A DNA stretch of 64,000 nt from Metallosphaera cuprina Ar-4 (GCF_000204925.1 NC_015435.1:548001-612000); one strand, 5' to 3'. Counted from the stretch's first letter, positions 1-9,945 are shown. Translations and numbers: made by a program. Notes: generated by a model from the sequence alone, not told the origin.

Positions 1-88
1 TAGTTGGTATAATGGTGTACTTATCGTTTGTAAAAATGTACACCCCTACGTTGTCACTTCCAAATACGCTGAATCTCTGAATGTTCAT
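1..88 (-). CDS. Translation initiation factor aIF6 (5' part only)
   Basis: The ATG at 86-88 on the minus strand opens a frame that runs off the left edge after 29 codons, beginning [19 protein letters not shown]. This matches the N-terminus of archaeal IF6, the ribosome anti-association factor that binds the large subunit. The start overlaps the L31e stop by four bases (ATGA), so it is translationally coupled. The order L39e-L31e-aIF6 is the usual crenarchaeal one, which supports the call although only the first domain edge is visible. Confidence 0.88.
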   Translation of the reverse strand, partial: MNIQRFSVFGSDNVGVYIFTNDKYTIIPT

Positions 89-351
89 TCAGGTTTCACT
101 GCTAGTTTCACAAGAAAAGTCTTTTCACCAATTTTATTGATTGATACTCTAACCTTTCTCGCTATCTTATCCCTCGAGTTAGTAGATAACTTGCTCACTA
201 GAACTTGATCTAGCACCACTTTCTCAGCTCCAAAGTGCCTTCTTACAGTGTCTCTTATCTCGTTTAAAGCCCTCTTAAACTTCACAGGTTTCTTAGATTC
301 GTGAGCCTTGCTAAGGTTAATTATCATCTCAAAGTTATCCTTCTGTTCCAT
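85..351 (-). CDS. rpl31e: Large-subunit ribosomal protein L31e
   Basis: An 88-residue basic protein with the L31e family pattern: N-terminal [18 protein letters not shown], then [13 protein letters not shown] and the C-terminal [13 protein letters not shown] strand. It is a component of the archaeal and eukaryotic 50S/60S subunit near the exit tunnel. Length fits archaeal family members. It sits in a minus-strand operon between L39e and aIF6, with a 4-base overlap with aIF6 downstream and three bases of spacing from L39e upstream. Confidence 0.95.
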   Translation of the reverse strand: MEQKDNFEMIINLSKAHESKKPVKFKRALNEIRDTVRRHFGAEKVVLDQVLVSKLSTNSRDKIARKVRVSINKIGEKTFLVKLAVKPE

Positions 352-354
352 ATC

Positions 355-510
355 TCACACCTTTAGGTCATTCCTTCTCCAGTTTCTTCTCTTAGGATTC
401 AACCTAAACTTCCCGTTCGTCTTTAATATAACCCACGCAGGTACTGCCGAGTTCGATTTCAAAGCTTTACTTAGCCTTCTCTTTACGCCTGATGGCTTAT
501 ATCTACTCAT
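355..510 (-). CDS. rpl39e: Large-subunit ribosomal protein L39e
   Basis: A 51-codon minus-strand gene from the ATG at 508-510 to TGA at 355-357. The product begins [20 protein letters not shown], continues with [21 protein letters not shown] and is very basic; this is L39e, the tiny protein lining the peptide exit tunnel. Its start overlaps the stop of the PDCD5 gene by four bases and L31e follows three bases later. The gene is short enough to be missed by length-filtered gene finders. Confidence 0.93.
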   Translation of the reverse strand: MSRYKPSGVKRRLSKALKSNSAVPAWVILKTNGKFRLNPKRRNWRRNDLKV

Positions 511-860
511 TTCCAACCCCTTTCTCTTATTTGTATCTTGAAATCCTTCTTGCTCTGGTCAGCTATTTGGGATAGGATCTCTTTAAGCTCATCGTCTGTC
601 ACAGGTATCCTTATTCTGCCTGCCTGAGCTAAAGCTATCAACTGATCTTCAAGCGACTCAGCAAGCTCAGGTTTAATTAGCTTAACGTTAGTTAGTCTCT
701 GTCTAGCTTCTGGAGACAGGATAGAACGTAATAGAGCCTCCTTTCTTGCCTGCAACTCTGCTTTTTTCTGCCTCTCTTCCGCTGCCCTTTTACTTTCAGT
801 CTGGGCCCTCCTTCTAATCAACTCCTCTAACTCCGGATCTGTGTAATCATCTTGAGACAT
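507..860 (-). CDS. PDCD5-family DNA-binding protein
   Basis: 117 residues with the PDCD5/TFAR19 layout: a charged N-terminal helix rich in Glu, Arg and Lys (residues 8-45, [20 protein letters not shown]) followed by a three-helix core with [21 protein letters not shown] and the C-terminal [11 protein letters not shown]. Archaeal members are small DNA-binding proteins of uncertain role, typically encoded with L39e/L31e and S19e as here. It lies four bases after S19e and overlaps L39e by four bases, so it is part of the ribosomal operon. Confidence 0.92.
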   Translation of the reverse strand: MSQDDYTDPELEELIRRRAQTESKRAAEERQKKAELQARKEALLRSILSPEARQRLTNVKLIKPELAESLEDQLIALAQAGRIRIPVTDDELKEILSQIADQSKKDFKIQIRERGWK

Positions 861-864
861 GGTA

Positions 865-1335
865 TCACTCCGAGTATTTCTTCAAAGCAGGATTATTGTT
901 AGCTAAATCTATAAAGATTTCGTGAGAAAGCTTATTCAATAAGGAAACTCCCTGAGGGGTTAAAGTTCTTCCTCTCTTACCCCCCTTGCTCTTTGAGACC
1001 AGGCCAGCCCTTTCGAGCTGTTGAAATATCAGCCTTGTTGGATGGCCCGATGCCCTAGCCGAAATAGGAGGTTTAGTGCCTCTCCTCTTGAGCCCTCCGT
1101 ACAATCTGGCCGACTTGGACACGCCGAAAGAGTTCATAACGTAGAGCTTTCTCAACAACGATGCTGCCCTCATATACCACCATGACTGGGGATCGTCTGG
1201 AATCCTCTCTTTAAATGAGGCAGTTTTCGCTATGAGAGACCATTCAGGCGGTTTAACTTCATTAACGTTATTCCTCAGGTACTCTGAAAGCTTCTTTACC
1301 AGCAAATCCGGTGGTACCATCTTAGCGGTTATCAT
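865..1335 (-). CDS. rps19e: Small-subunit ribosomal protein S19e
   Basis: 156 residues with diagnostic S19e segments: [28 protein letters not shown] (residues about 52-65), [12 protein letters not shown] and the winged-helix end [19 protein letters not shown]. It is an archaeal/eukaryotic 30S/40S head protein needed for small-subunit maturation. It is the first gene of the minus-strand operon S19e-PDCD5-L39e-L31e-aIF6. A TATA-like element lies in the 55-base divergent gap shared with the nicotinate phosphoribosyltransferase gene. Confidence 0.95.
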   Translation of the reverse strand: MITAKMVPPDLLVKKLSEYLRNNVNEVKPPEWSLIAKTASFKERIPDDPQSWWYMRAASLLRKLYVMNSFGVSKSARLYGGLKRRGTKPPISARASGHPTRLIFQQLERAGLVSKSKGGKRGRTLTPQGVSLLNKLSHEIFIDLANNNPALKKYSE

Positions 1336-1390
1336 ATCAATACATGCTCATTCCCGAAGGTTTAAAAATTAACCTCATCAATATATCAGC
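1336..1390. promoter_or_regulatory. Divergent promoter region between S19e operon and nicotinate phosphoribosyltransferase
   Basis: This 55-base gap holds an AT-rich core GGTTTAAAAATTAA around 1359-1372, about 20-30 bases before the GTG at 1391, and readable as a TATA box for the plus strand. On the minus strand an AT-rich stretch serves the S19e operon. No GGTG ribosome site precedes 1391, so the plus-strand transcript is probably leaderless. Exact boxes are inferred. Confidence 0.5.
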
Positions 1391-2551
1391 GTGAAATTAC
1401 ACATAGCTTCCCCACAGGAGATTAGGGAAGGAAAGATAACCGATATCTACTTTGAGAGAACGTCTAAGGCGCTTGAGAAAGCTGGGATAACAGACGTAAA
1501 AGTGAGAATGGAGTTTCACTCCTATGGACTTCCCAAAGGGTACGAATGGGCCGTATTCGCTGGGCTTGAGGAATCTCTTTATCTGCTAGAAGGAAAGGAC
1601 GTCAACGTTTACGCCATGGATGAGGGTACTATCTTTAGAGAGGTTGAACCTGTAATGGTGATAGAGGGAAACTATATGGACTTCGGAGTTTTAGAGACGT
1701 CAATACTCGGTATAATCAGACATGCCAGCAGTATAGCAACTAAAGCGGCTAGAGTCAAAAGTTTAGCATTAGATAAGCAAGTTATATTCTTTGGTCTCAG
1801 ATCTGTTCATCCGGCAATAGCTCCAATGGTAGATAGGTCGGCTTACGTAGGCGGCATGGATGGGGTATCTGGAGCCTTTAGCGAGGCCGAGTTGGGTGTG
1901 AAACCCTCTGGTACCATGCCTCACGCTTTGATGCTTGTAGTTGGAGATAACGTAAAGGCGTGGAGCCTCTTTGACAAAGGCGTTGATCCTGAAGTACCTA
2001 GGATCATGCTTGTAGACACGTTTGAGGATGAAAGAACTGAGGCGCTGAAGGCTGCACAACTTCTGGGAGATAGGCTTTACGGAATTAGGTTAGACACACC
2101 TTCAAGTAGAAGGGGGAACTTTAGAAAGATAATCCAGGAAATTAGATGGACCCTAAACCTTCACGGTTACTCAAACGTCAAGATTATAGTGAGCGGTGGG
2201 TTAGACGAGGCTCAGATAGTTGAGCTTAGGGATTACGTGGACGGTTTCGGGGTCGGCACGAGCGTTGCCTTTCCGAGTAGTGTAGACTTTAGTGCAGACA
2301 TTGTAGAGAAATTCATAGAAGGTAAATGGGTACCTATTACAAAGCGGGGTAAATGGCCTGGATTCAAACAGGTTTTTCGATGCGGGAATAAAGACTATAT
2401 AGTCCCTTGGGCTAACGAAATGAGCTGTGAGCCTCTCGTTAAGAAATACATGGAAAATGGGAAGATGGTGAGGGAGTTGCCAACTCCAAAAGAGATTAGA
2501 GAAAAAGTCATATCTCAACTGAAGGAGTTTCAAGTTAATATTTCAAGTTGA
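1391..2551 (+). CDS. Nicotinate phosphoribosyltransferase
   Basis: 386 residues. It condenses nicotinate with phosphoribosyl pyrophosphate to make nicotinate mononucleotide for NAD salvage. The archaeal-type NAPRTase core is visible: [12 protein letters not shown], the [12 protein letters not shown] segment near residue 172, [14 protein letters not shown], and the phosphate-binding [13 protein letters not shown] near residue 267. The C-terminal region carries several Cys residues ([18 protein letters not shown]) as in archaeal homologues with a small zinc-like domain. Start is GTG, consistent with a leaderless transcript. It converges on the PhoU-like gene with only three bases between stops. 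Confidence 0.9.
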   Translation: MKLHIASPQEIREGKITDIYFERTSKALEKAGITDVKVRMEFHSYGLPKGYEWAVFAGLEESLYLLEGKDVNVYAMDEGTIFREVEPVMVIEGNYMDFGVLETSILGIIRHASSIATKAARVKSLALDKQVIFFGLRSVHPAIAPMVDRSAYVGGMDGVSGAFSEAELGVKPSGTMPHALMLVVGDNVKAWSLFDKGVDPEVPRIMLVDTFEDERTEALKAAQLLGDRLYGIRLDTPSSRRGNFRKIIQEIRWTLNLHGYSNVKIIVSGGLDEAQIVELRDYVDGFGVGTSVAFPSSVDFSADIVEKFIEGKWVPITKRGKWPGFKQVFRCGNKDYIVPWANEMSCEPLVKKYMENGKMVRELPTPKEIREKVISQLKEFQVNISS

Positions 2552-2554
2552 GAT

Positions 2555-3604
2555 CTACTCTATAACGACTTCCTTTAGTCCTTCTATACCTCTATTGAAC
2601 GCAATTTCGGCAATTGGCTCCATTCTCCTGATCGCGTTGTAAAGTCTAAGGTTAAGCGTTCTTATAGCTGTTGCAACTTTTGGTGCGTTCATTCTCTGTA
2701 TTTTCTCCTCTAAAAGCAGGGCGTCAGATAACAGTACCCTCCTCAATGTTCTCAACTCTTCTAGCGCCTCGTTTACTAACTTTATATCCTCTTTATTCAA
2801 CACTTTAACAACGTGATCGATCACCACCGACGTCTGATCGATAAGCATATCCATTTTATCCCATGACATCTTAAGAAGTGCTAGATCTTCAGGATGAAGA
2901 CTTAGAAGATCGTTTGCTGCCTCACTTATTTCGTCTGCGGCCTCTTCAGCAGCCTTCATGAGGATCCTATTTCCTACGATCTGGATCCTTTTGACACCAA
3001 TCATGTAGGCTAGACTTCTATTTACTTGCGCGAGCAGTAACTGTCTAAGTGAAAGGTAGTACAGCCTATCCACTTCTTTCTCTAACTCTACTACCTCCTG
3101 AAGGAAAGTTCTACTAGCCTCTCTTATACCTAAGTTAAGGTAGTGTAGCATTTGCTTTAACGTGTTAGTTAGCCTATTTACTAAACTCCCAATGTTATAC
3201 TTTGTAGGATCTAAGAAGGACTGGATCTGAATACTTGTTATGTCCTGAGAGACTATCTCCAGTCCAATGAGGCTTCTCACCGATTCCTTTATTTTTCTTA
3301 ACAGGTCTTCGCTAAAGGGACCGTTAAGTGTTTCTATTGTTATTTTATCAAATCCTAGAATATATAGACTATAGATTATTCTGGTCATCAGTTCGGGTGA
3401 GGTTGTGATAGAAATCTTGACTTTCATCTCTCTTGGGACGCTCTCCGTCCTAAGGTTAGGTGGATAAACTTTGAGGCTGCCGTCCTCATCTACCTCTAAG
3501 TAGATGCTCTCTCCGGGGTTTAAACTGACCTCTTTAACCCAATCTGCTGGAAGTGAAACCATGAGAGTAGATTTCCCGAATTTTTGAACTCTTCTAACTT
3601 CCAT
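2555..3604 (-). CDS. PhoU-like regulator with AbrB/SpoVT DNA-binding domain
   Basis: 349 residues from the ATG at 3602-3604. The N-terminus [20 protein letters not shown] is a SpoVT/AbrB-type DNA-binding domain (residues 1-45). The rest is all-helical with two PhoU repeats (around residues 150-240 and 250-345), containing the acidic [15 protein letters not shown] and [14 protein letters not shown] motifs. Archaeal proteins of this layout are thought to control phosphate uptake, but no pst genes are in the window. A longer in-frame start at 3739 would overlap the upstream gene by 86 bases and add an unrelated hydrophobic stretch, so it is rejected. Confidence 0.85.
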   Translation of the reverse strand: MEVRRVQKFGKSTLMVSLPADWVKEVSLNPGESIYLEVDEDGSLKVYPPNLRTESVPREMKVKISITTSPELMTRIIYSLYILGFDKITIETLNGPFSEDLLRKIKESVRSLIGLEIVSQDITSIQIQSFLDPTKYNIGSLVNRLTNTLKQMLHYLNLGIREASRTFLQEVVELEKEVDRLYYLSLRQLLLAQVNRSLAYMIGVKRIQIVGNRILMKAAEEAADEISEAANDLLSLHPEDLALLKMSWDKMDMLIDQTSVVIDHVVKVLNKEDIKLVNEALEELRTLRRVLLSDALLLEEKIQRMNAPKVATAIRTLNLRLYNAIRRMEPIAEIAFNRGIEGLKEVVIE

Positions 3605-3653
3605 ATAACTCTCTATACAGTTCAAGAGTATATAAAAGTAATTTAAACCGTGT

Positions 3654-4649
3654 CTATATTGTTTTGACAACAGGAATAATGCCGAAATTTTTAGTGTACA
3701 TTTTGTCTTCGCCATAGGAAGGTATAATTCTAACTCCATATGGCCTCCTCTTTAGAGTGTGAAGAACTAGTAGGTCCTTCATTATTTTTATAAAATATTC
3801 CTTATCATAGACTATTCCTACCATGTCAAGTCCTGCCGCACATGCGCTGCTCATGTTAATTAGGTGAGATAAGGTTAGTTTGCCCTCAATAGCCCTTTTC
3901 TTGAGCACATCATCTTCTGCAACGGGCAGCATAACCTCTGAAAAACCTATAGGATCTATCCCAGCTTCAATGGAGCTCTTAAGTATAGCTCTATTAAGGT
4001 CAAAAATTATGGATAAGACCCCTGGGGAATACAATTCTTTTCCGAGCCTACTTTCAATCAAGAAGCCCACACTTTCTTCGTTCCAAGGTGATACCGACGG
4101 ATCTACCCCCAGGAACTTCAGACCTGTCCTTTTCTCAATCGACTCACCTATCTCTTTTGCCTTCATTAAAGACTCTGTTATCTGTCCTCTCATTACCTCT
4201 TCAACGTATATTAAAGACATCAAGATGCCAGAACGTATGCCGTCTCCAGAAGACGTAGGATAATATGGCGTCAACAGCGTTTCGTGGTTTAAAAGAACAG
4301 CAAATCTAGTAGCCTGTTCTGGCTCGAGCTCACCTATAATCTTAACTACTCTAGGGATGTCATCCTCTTTTCTCAACATCACGTGTGCGAAAAGTTTGTC
4401 AGAGGAGGACAATAAACTTGGGATTTGAGATATGCGCGGGTCATCACTCATTAAGGCTCCTATAGAGTAAAGGAGGTTAGGCTCCTGCAAGTAATCGACT
4501 AACTTATCCAAGCCGATTCCTACAGGTGGAGGTAACGTGAGCCTCTTAGAGAACGTATCTATGTCTAAAGAAGTTAGCTTTGACGAGATGTCCTCAATGG
4601 AGGGCCTTGAGATCTCCTTAGCTACGGCCGTTAGAGATCTTACTTTCAT
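3654..4649 (-). CDS. DUF711 family protein (PFL-like fold)
   Basis: 331 residues matching the DUF711 family, proteins with a pyruvate-formate-lyase-like fold and no settled function. Recognisable segments are [53 protein letters not shown] (around residue 180) and the C-terminal [15 protein letters not shown]. It is somewhat shorter than many members. It is transcribed on the minus strand, 49 bases upstream of the PhoU-like gene, possibly cotranscribed with it. Confidence 0.8.
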   Translation of the reverse strand: MKVRSLTAVAKEISRPSIEDISSKLTSLDIDTFSKRLTLPPPVGIGLDKLVDYLQEPNLLYSIGALMSDDPRISQIPSLLSSSDKLFAHVMLRKEDDIPRVVKIIGELEPEQATRFAVLLNHETLLTPYYPTSSGDGIRSGILMSLIYVEEVMRGQITESLMKAKEIGESIEKRTGLKFLGVDPSVSPWNEESVGFLIESRLGKELYSPGVLSIIFDLNRAILKSSIEAGIDPIGFSEVMLPVAEDDVLKKRAIEGKLTLSHLINMSSACAAGLDMVGIVYDKEYFIKIMKDLLVLHTLKRRPYGVRIIPSYGEDKMYTKNFGIIPVVKTI

Positions 4650-4729
4650 AATTCAATGGATACTTTCATCAGAATAAAAACTTGTAACTTTCAGTTTACC
4701 GCGTATATTATTTAGTTAATCAAACCATC

Positions 4730-6406
4730 ATGAGGGCCTCTAAGAGAAAAGGTGTATCCGGGATCATAGCTAGTATAATTCTCATTATAATATTTATATC
4801 TGTGGTAAGTGTAATCCTCTATTTTCAAAACGTTTCATTCCAAGGAATTAGGGCAGTCACAAGCGACTTAAACAACGTACCAGCTAGTATAGTCGAATTG
4901 CCAGGGGATAGGATTTATTCAGATAGGCCTGTAACCATTGCGTACGTAATTTATCCAGATGGAGAAACTGAGCAGCTCAACATGTCAATAAGTTCAGATC
5001 CCGTGTCAATAAGTTCAATAATTGGCGGTTACAAATGGGCCATACTGGTAACCAACCAAGGGGAGTACTTTAACGTATCAAATATACCTCCTTTATCGCA
5101 AACGGATACGTTAACTCCCACTCTTCCGATCCCGGATCTACCTCCTGGATCTGTTTTGGGGGCGTACTCGATCCAGGACTTTAACGTATATACAGATCCC
5201 CTCGATCCAACGTTTAAGGTAACTGTACCTACTCAGTCCTACTATTACGTACCAGGGCAATATAACATAGGCGATGAGATACCTCAACAATTCCAAAGTT
5301 ACGCTTCGTCCAATTTCGAGAATTTTAACCCCATCATGACACAAGGATTTACTTTTATCTATCCTCAACATTTCGAGGATAACTCAATTTATAACGCATC
5401 ATTGCTTTTCCCATTTTATAACGGCACTTCTATAAACTTGAACATATCGTGGAGCCTTGGACAGGTGTTTCAGGGAGGGACGTTTAGTGCAGGTGTTATC
5501 TCTCAAACCCTAGGACCTGAAATCGACTGTGGTTATTTCACTCTACCTTTATCATTAGTTATAACCTCAGGTCAGAGCACAGAATGGATTTGGATAGAAT
5601 ACCACAGCTACTCAGAGCATATCGTTGCTCTCGCGAGCTATACTTCGTTTGGCGTTGGTAACGTAATGGATAATCCAGATATAGGTTTTTACATTGTTAA
5701 GGTCAACGGAATAACCGCGATATCTCAAGTGCAACAGTTCCAGGGATCCCTTAGTTTGGATATACAAGATACGCCAAAGGGTTTAGAGTTTCTTATAAAC
5801 GGTGAACCTCTTGTGTTTAACAGCGTATCTTTTGGTAGTTCAGGATATCAGGAGGACACTCCTTTCGTTCCTGCTCACCTCATTCATGGGGTGGCCATAG
5901 TTAACCTACCGGCAGGGTCGCAAGCATCATCAGGAAGCACTGAGGTTAAGGGTAACCCCTCCATACTACTCTCTGGGATTCAGATCTTGAATAGAACTAC
6001 TTTAGAAGGCGTGCCCACAGGTTCAGTGTCCCAGGTAGGCGATGGTGGAGTCACATTGGTTAACACCGGGATATTTTGCTACGTAACTCAGGGAAACCTC
6101 TACATGTACGAGGTAAACGTGACTCTGGACTCAACCTATCAGTCAATAGTTTACGCTGATCCAGTAATCTTCAACGGGAATCAGTATTACATAGGAACGT
6201 GGGGTTACTTTTCACCCAATATCGAGCCACTAACGATTTACCCAGGTGTACATAGTTACAAATTCTACTTCGGCGTAACTTACTCATACGTTCAGTGGGG
6301 TACCGGTCTGACTATAAATCCCTCGCTGGACAAGGGACAGATTTACACTTCAACCCTCCCCCTGTCCAACGGAGGAGAGGCATCACTTAATTTAGTAGCC
6401 TATTAG
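4730..6406 (+). CDS. Large secreted protein with archaeal class III (pilin-type) signal peptide
   Basis: 558 residues, not recognised beyond its export signal. The N-terminus RASKRKGVSGIIASIILIII is a textbook class III signal: basic KRKG, predicted cleavage after Gly by the prepilin peptidase PibD, then a roughly 20-residue hydrophobic helix. The remainder is rich in Ser, Thr, Gly, Tyr and Gln with many Asn-X-Ser/Thr sequons, as expected for a surface beta-rich glycoprotein. It is four times longer than normal archaeal pilins or archaellins (100-300 residues), and no pilus ATPase or platform gene is nearby. A TATA-like GTATATTATTT lies about 20 bases upstream. It could be an adhesin or a pilus-associated tip protein; that is inference. 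Confidence 0.75.
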   Translation: MRASKRKGVSGIIASIILIIIFISVVSVILYFQNVSFQGIRAVTSDLNNVPASIVELPGDRIYSDRPVTIAYVIYPDGETEQLNMSISSDPVSISSIIGGYKWAILVTNQGEYFNVSNIPPLSQTDTLTPTLPIPDLPPGSVLGAYSIQDFNVYTDPLDPTFKVTVPTQSYYYVPGQYNIGDEIPQQFQSYASSNFENFNPIMTQGFTFIYPQHFEDNSIYNASLLFPFYNGTSINLNISWSLGQVFQGGTFSAGVISQTLGPEIDCGYFTLPLSLVITSGQSTEWIWIEYHSYSEHIVALASYTSFGVGNVMDNPDIGFYIVKVNGITAISQVQQFQGSLSLDIQDTPKGLEFLINGEPLVFNSVSFGSSGYQEDTPFVPAHLIHGVAIVNLPAGSQASSGSTEVKGNPSILLSGIQILNRTTLEGVPTGSVSQVGDGGVTLVNTGIFCYVTQGNLYMYEVNVTLDSTYQSIVYADPVIFNGNQYYIGTWGYFSPNIEPLTIYPGVHSYKFYFGVTYSYVQWGTGLTINPSLDKGQIYTSTLPLSNGGEASLNLVAY

Positions 6407-6460
6407 AGCGAGTTATTCGCTGAATCTCTTTTATTATAATACTCACTAATCTTTTATCAT

Positions 6461-7315
6461 ATGAGACTCCAGTTAGGGGAGCCACCTAAAGACGCCGATC
6501 CTTTTCAATATTTCATTCAATCTCTAAAACTTTCAGGTGCTGGTCAGGGAACTATAAAACTTTACTATAGCGCAATTAACGATTTCTTGAAATTTGTAAA
6601 TAAGAACCCCAATGAAGTTACAACACAGGACGTTATCAACTGGATAAACGTCCTTAGCGTGAGAGAAGGAAGGTCGAAAACAGGGGATAGAAAAGGCAGG
6701 GCTTCAACGATAAGGAGTTACGTTATAGCGGTTAGACGCTTCCTTAGGTGGTTAGGGGTTAACGTGAGGCCACCCGTTCCCCGCATCAGAACGCCAGAGA
6801 GAAGAGCTTTAAGAGAGAGCGAGATCGAGAATATTATCTCCTCTTGTAAGAGGTTGAGAGACAGGGCTTTAATTTCATTGCTTTTAGATACCGGTCTTCG
6901 TTCCTCTGAACTTTTATCGATCACTGTGGGCGATTTAGATCTCCAGGAAAGAACCATAAGAGTCAGAGAGACGAAGAACGGCGAGGAAAGGATAGTTTTT
7001 TTCACCGCGAGAACTGCCTCACTGCTTAATCAGTTCATTAGGAAAACCAAGAAGGGAGAGAATGAGAGAGTTTTTGAGATAACGTATCAAGCTCTATATA
7101 AGTTGGTGAAGAGGTTAGGAAAGAAAAACGGGATTAGTTGGTTAAGGCCTCACATACTTAGGCACACCTTCGCCACGAATGCGATAAAGAAGGGTGCACC
7201 TCTTCCAGTGGTACAGAGGTTGTTAGGGCATAAGGACATTAAGACGACTCAGATATACACCCACTTAATGACAGATGACCTAAAAAGAGTGTATAGGGAT
7301 GTATTTGAGGGTTAG
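6461..7315 (+). CDS. xerA: Tyrosine recombinase XerA
   Basis: 284 residues. Archaeal XerA acts alone at dif to resolve chromosome dimers. The N-terminal SAM-like DNA-binding domain spans residues about 12-100 (TIKLYYSAINDFLKFV). The catalytic domain has all expected residues: Arg near 147 (LLDTGLRSSELL), Lys in the beta-hairpin (RETKNGEERIVFF), the HxLRH box RPHILRHTFAT near 230-234, His in LLGHKDI near 256 and the nucleophile Tyr in QIYTHL near 265. Length and the PDADPF-like N-terminus fit chromosomal XerA rather than an SSV-type integrase. Upstream TCTTTTATTATAATA is TATA-like. Confidence 0.92.
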   Translation: MRLQLGEPPKDADPFQYFIQSLKLSGAGQGTIKLYYSAINDFLKFVNKNPNEVTTQDVINWINVLSVREGRSKTGDRKGRASTIRSYVIAVRRFLRWLGVNVRPPVPRIRTPERRALRESEIENIISSCKRLRDRALISLLLDTGLRSSELLSITVGDLDLQERTIRVRETKNGEERIVFFTARTASLLNQFIRKTKKGENERVFEITYQALYKLVKRLGKKNGISWLRPHILRHTFATNAIKKGAPLPVVQRLLGHKDIKTTQIYTHLMTDDLKRVYRDVFEG

Positions 7316-7392
7316 TCCTCGCTTAGCTCCAGTAGAGACTGTTGAACGCTAAGATAGGTTTAAGATAAATGGTAGTCCCTGATGTATAGGAA

Positions 7393-8250
7393 ATGCTAAG
7401 AGTAATAGGGCTATCAAGGATTCATATAACTCTCTTTGACCTAGAAGGAAAGCACGGTAGGATAGATGGAGGTATGGGGGTGGCGCTAGAACGTCCAAGG
7501 GTTGTAGTGAGCTCCGAACCTTGTCAGACTGTAAGCGTCGTAGGTTTACCCCCAAGCAAGATATGTATAAAGGAAGACTATGAAGAACACGTAGGATTGG
7601 GACACACTACTCAGTACTTACTGTCAGTCGCAAAATTGATATCAGAACTTAATTTGGAAAAGAAAAGCGCTACGGAACTAGCTAAAATGGTAAAGAGGGG
7701 AGGTACCTCAGGAGTTGGGGTACACGCCTTTGAGAGGGGAGGTTTCGTAGTGGATGGAGGGCACTCAACTAAAGTTAAGTCCTCACCCCTTCCTTCAGAT
7801 TACTCAAGCTCTCCTCCGCCACCTCTATTGCTAAGATACGATTTTCCGTGGTACGTCTACGTCAACATTCCAGAAGGTAAAAGGATCTTTGGGACGAATG
7901 AGCTAAACGCGTTTAAACTCCCCGTCACTGGAGCAGATGAGCTATCTAGGGTAACCTTAATGGAGTTCATTCCGAGCGTAGCTGAAAGGGACATCTCTGG
8001 AGTCTTAGACGCCTTATGGAAAATCCAAGGTCTAGGATTTAAGAAAATCGAAGTAGAGTTACAGTCGGAAAACGTAAAAAACTTTATGAAAAACTTATAT
8101 GTGAAAGGTTTTCCTCCAGGTCTTTCCTCTTTTGGACCTGCAGTTTACACGTTCGTGCCGACGAAGAGAGAGGGTGAGGAGCTGGTGTCAAGGTTTGGCG
8201 GTTGGGTTACACGTCCAAATAACGTAGGTGCACGAGTTGAATGGTCCTGA
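7393..8250 (+). CDS. Beta-ribofuranosylaminobenzene 5'-phosphate synthase (RFAP synthase)
   Basis: 285 residues of the GHMP-kinase fold. It joins 4-aminobenzoate-type aryl amine with PRPP, the first committed step of tetrahydromethanopterin-type cofactors; Sulfolobales make the derivative sulfopterin. Diagnostic segments are SRIHITLFDLEGKHGRIDGG at residues 8-27, the glycine-rich RGGTSGVGVHAFERGGFVVDGG near 100-120, and the SSFGPAVYTFVP C-terminal motif. It overlaps the downstream RNA methyltransferase by 23 bases, so the two are probably cotranscribed. Confidence 0.88.
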   Translation: MLRVIGLSRIHITLFDLEGKHGRIDGGMGVALERPRVVVSSEPCQTVSVVGLPPSKICIKEDYEEHVGLGHTTQYLLSVAKLISELNLEKKSATELAKMVKRGGTSGVGVHAFERGGFVVDGGHSTKVKSSPLPSDYSSSPPPPLLLRYDFPWYVYVNIPEGKRIFGTNELNAFKLPVTGADELSRVTLMEFIPSVAERDISGVLDALWKIQGLGFKKIEVELQSENVKNFMKNLYVKGFPPGLSSFGPAVYTFVPTKREGEELVSRFGGWVTRPNNVGARVEWS

Positions 8251-9274
8251 ACTTTTATACGACGAGTTCGTTTTGGGAGAGTTAGGGAAGGTCTATGGTA
8301 GTTCTCTTAACGAATTCCTTGAGTCCTTAGGTAGACCGAACTCAAGGCTATACGTGAGAGTTAACACCTTACGTTTGAAAGAAGTGAGGTTTGAAGAAGG
8401 TCTTAAGGAAGACGAGGATTTTGAGGAGGCGTATTACGCAGAGGTTAAGGGACCCAATAGGCTCGAAATGTTAGAAACTAAAGTAGTCGTAGATAAGAGA
8501 ACTGCTGAGAGCGCGATGTTGGGAGCCAACGTTTATAAACCCGGGATAAAGAGGATCGAGGGAAAGGGTTCAAAGGTTTCAGTTTTATCAGACTCCGGAC
8601 ATCACGTGGCTAACGGTTTTCTAAAAAGGGACGATTGGACGGTCCAAGTTACTGAGTCTATATACGTCTCCCCAAAGATCTCAGAGCTAGACGTGATAAA
8701 GTCAGGGTTAGCTATATCTCAGGGAAAGGCCTCTATGTACGTGGCTAGGATAGTGGACCCTAAACCTGGCGAGAGAATAGTTGACATGAACGCGTTTCCA
8801 GGAGGGAAGTTAACGCACATCTATCAGTTAGAGCCCAAAGTCAACTTGGTAGGTTTCGATCATTCGCAAAAGAAGATAGAGAAATTGAGGAGTAAACTTG
8901 AACTTCTCAAGATGCCTATAAGAGTTTACGTAGCGGATTCTAGGTATTTAGATAGAGATCTTGGGATTAAGGATGTAGATAAAGTGATAATAGATCCACC
9001 GTGCTCGGCTTTAGGGGTTAGACCTAAATTATATGACAAGAAGGATAAAAATGATATATTAAATTTCTCCTCTTATCAAAAACAATTCATTAATTCTGCA
9101 TGGGCAATACTTAAACGAGGTGGAACTCTAGTTTACTCCACATGTACCACTACGCTGCAAGAGAACGAGGAGGTAATTTCTGATCCACGATTTGAGATCG
9201 AGTTTTCGCTGAGGTTCCATCCCAACGTTCACGATATTACCGGATTCTTTATAGCGAAGCTGATTAAAAGATGA
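8228..9274 (+). CDS. PUA-domain RNA (cytosine-5) methyltransferase, NSUN/NOP2 family
   Basis: 348 residues, GTG start overlapping the RFAP-synthase gene. A PUA domain occupies about residues 85-165 (ESAMLGANVYKPGIKRI). The SAM-dependent domain follows with VDMNAFPGGKLTHIYQ (motif I), the catalytic-loop DPPCSALGVRPKLYD (motif IV Cys) and VYSTCTTTLQENEEV (motif VI with the second Cys). These two cysteines define m5C methyltransferases of tRNA or rRNA. The substrate (for example tRNA C48/C49) cannot be read from sequence. It ends in an ATGA overlap with the next gene. Confidence 0.87.
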   Translation: MHELNGPELLYDEFVLGELGKVYGSSLNEFLESLGRPNSRLYVRVNTLRLKEVRFEEGLKEDEDFEEAYYAEVKGPNRLEMLETKVVVDKRTAESAMLGANVYKPGIKRIEGKGSKVSVLSDSGHHVANGFLKRDDWTVQVTESIYVSPKISELDVIKSGLAISQGKASMYVARIVDPKPGERIVDMNAFPGGKLTHIYQLEPKVNLVGFDHSQKKIEKLRSKLELLKMPIRVYVADSRYLDRDLGIKDVDKVIIDPPCSALGVRPKLYDKKDKNDILNFSSYQKQFINSAWAILKRGGTLVYSTCTTTLQENEEVISDPRFEIEFSLRFHPNVHDITGFFIAKLIKR

Positions 9275-9792
9275 TAATGCCTGTTGAAGATTTCTTGGGG
9301 AAAAAGCCCAGAATTAATCCAGAGGCATACGTACATCCTACCTCATACATAATTGGTGATGTGGAAATTGGTCGGCTCTCCAGTGTTTGGCACTACTCAG
9401 TAATAAGGGGAGATAACGATATGATAACCTTAGGTGAGGGTACAAACGTTCAAGAGAACTGTTCTTTGCACACAGATAGAGGTTTTAAGATAAGGATAGG
9501 CGATTTCGTAAGTATAGGTCACAACGCCGTAATTCACGGTGCAGAGGTTGGAAACAACGTAATAATAGGAATGGGAGCTATACTACTTAATGGAGCTAGA
9601 GTTGGGGATAACGTCATAATAGGGGCCGGAGCTGTTGTGACAGAAGGTAAAGAGATTCCATCGAATAGCCTGGCGCTTGGCGTGCCTGCAAAGGTTTTGA
9701 GAAAGTTGACTCAGGAGGAAATCAACATGATTAAAAGAAACGCCTTAGAATACATTGAAGAAATAAAAATTCTTAGAAAATCTCATAACTAG
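9271..9792 (+). CDS. Gamma-carbonic anhydrase-like left-handed beta-helix protein
   Basis: 173 residues of hexapeptide repeats (IGDVEIG, VGNNVIIGMGAILL, VGDNVIIGAGAVV) giving a left-handed beta helix plus a C-terminal helix. Zinc-ligand-like His residues are present in NCSLH and SIGHNAVIHG, as in Cam/CamH gamma-carbonic anhydrases and the YrdA/PaaY group. The acidic proton-shuttle loop of the methanogen Cam is absent, so enzymatic activity is uncertain. Its start overlaps the stop of the RNA methyltransferase (ATGA), making it the third gene of that operon. Confidence 0.82.
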   Translation: MIMPVEDFLGKKPRINPEAYVHPTSYIIGDVEIGRLSSVWHYSVIRGDNDMITLGEGTNVQENCSLHTDRGFKIRIGDFVSIGHNAVIHGAEVGNNVIIGMGAILLNGARVGDNVIIGAGAVVTEGKEIPSNSLALGVPAKVLRKLTQEEINMIKRNALEYIEEIKILRKSHN

Positions 9793-9945
9793 ATACGCTC
9801 AGGCAAGTCAAGAGCTTTAACTATGGCGTTAAATTCTTTTCATGTCCATGAGCTTTTAAACGCTATATTGTACTCCGGTTCGTACGCTCGTAGTTAGAGT
9901 CTAAAAAGTTAAATCGTATCGTTTAGTTGTAATATAAGATATAGA

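Noticed and set aside
3605-3739. Longer start for the PhoU-like gene
   Set aside because: Would overlap the upstream DUF711 gene by 86 bases and adds a non-homologous hydrophobic stretch; the AbrB domain begins at 3604.
6461-7315. xerA as the integrase of the tRNA-Ala element
   Set aside because: It lies 23 kb away, has chromosomal XerA features and no element borders around it.
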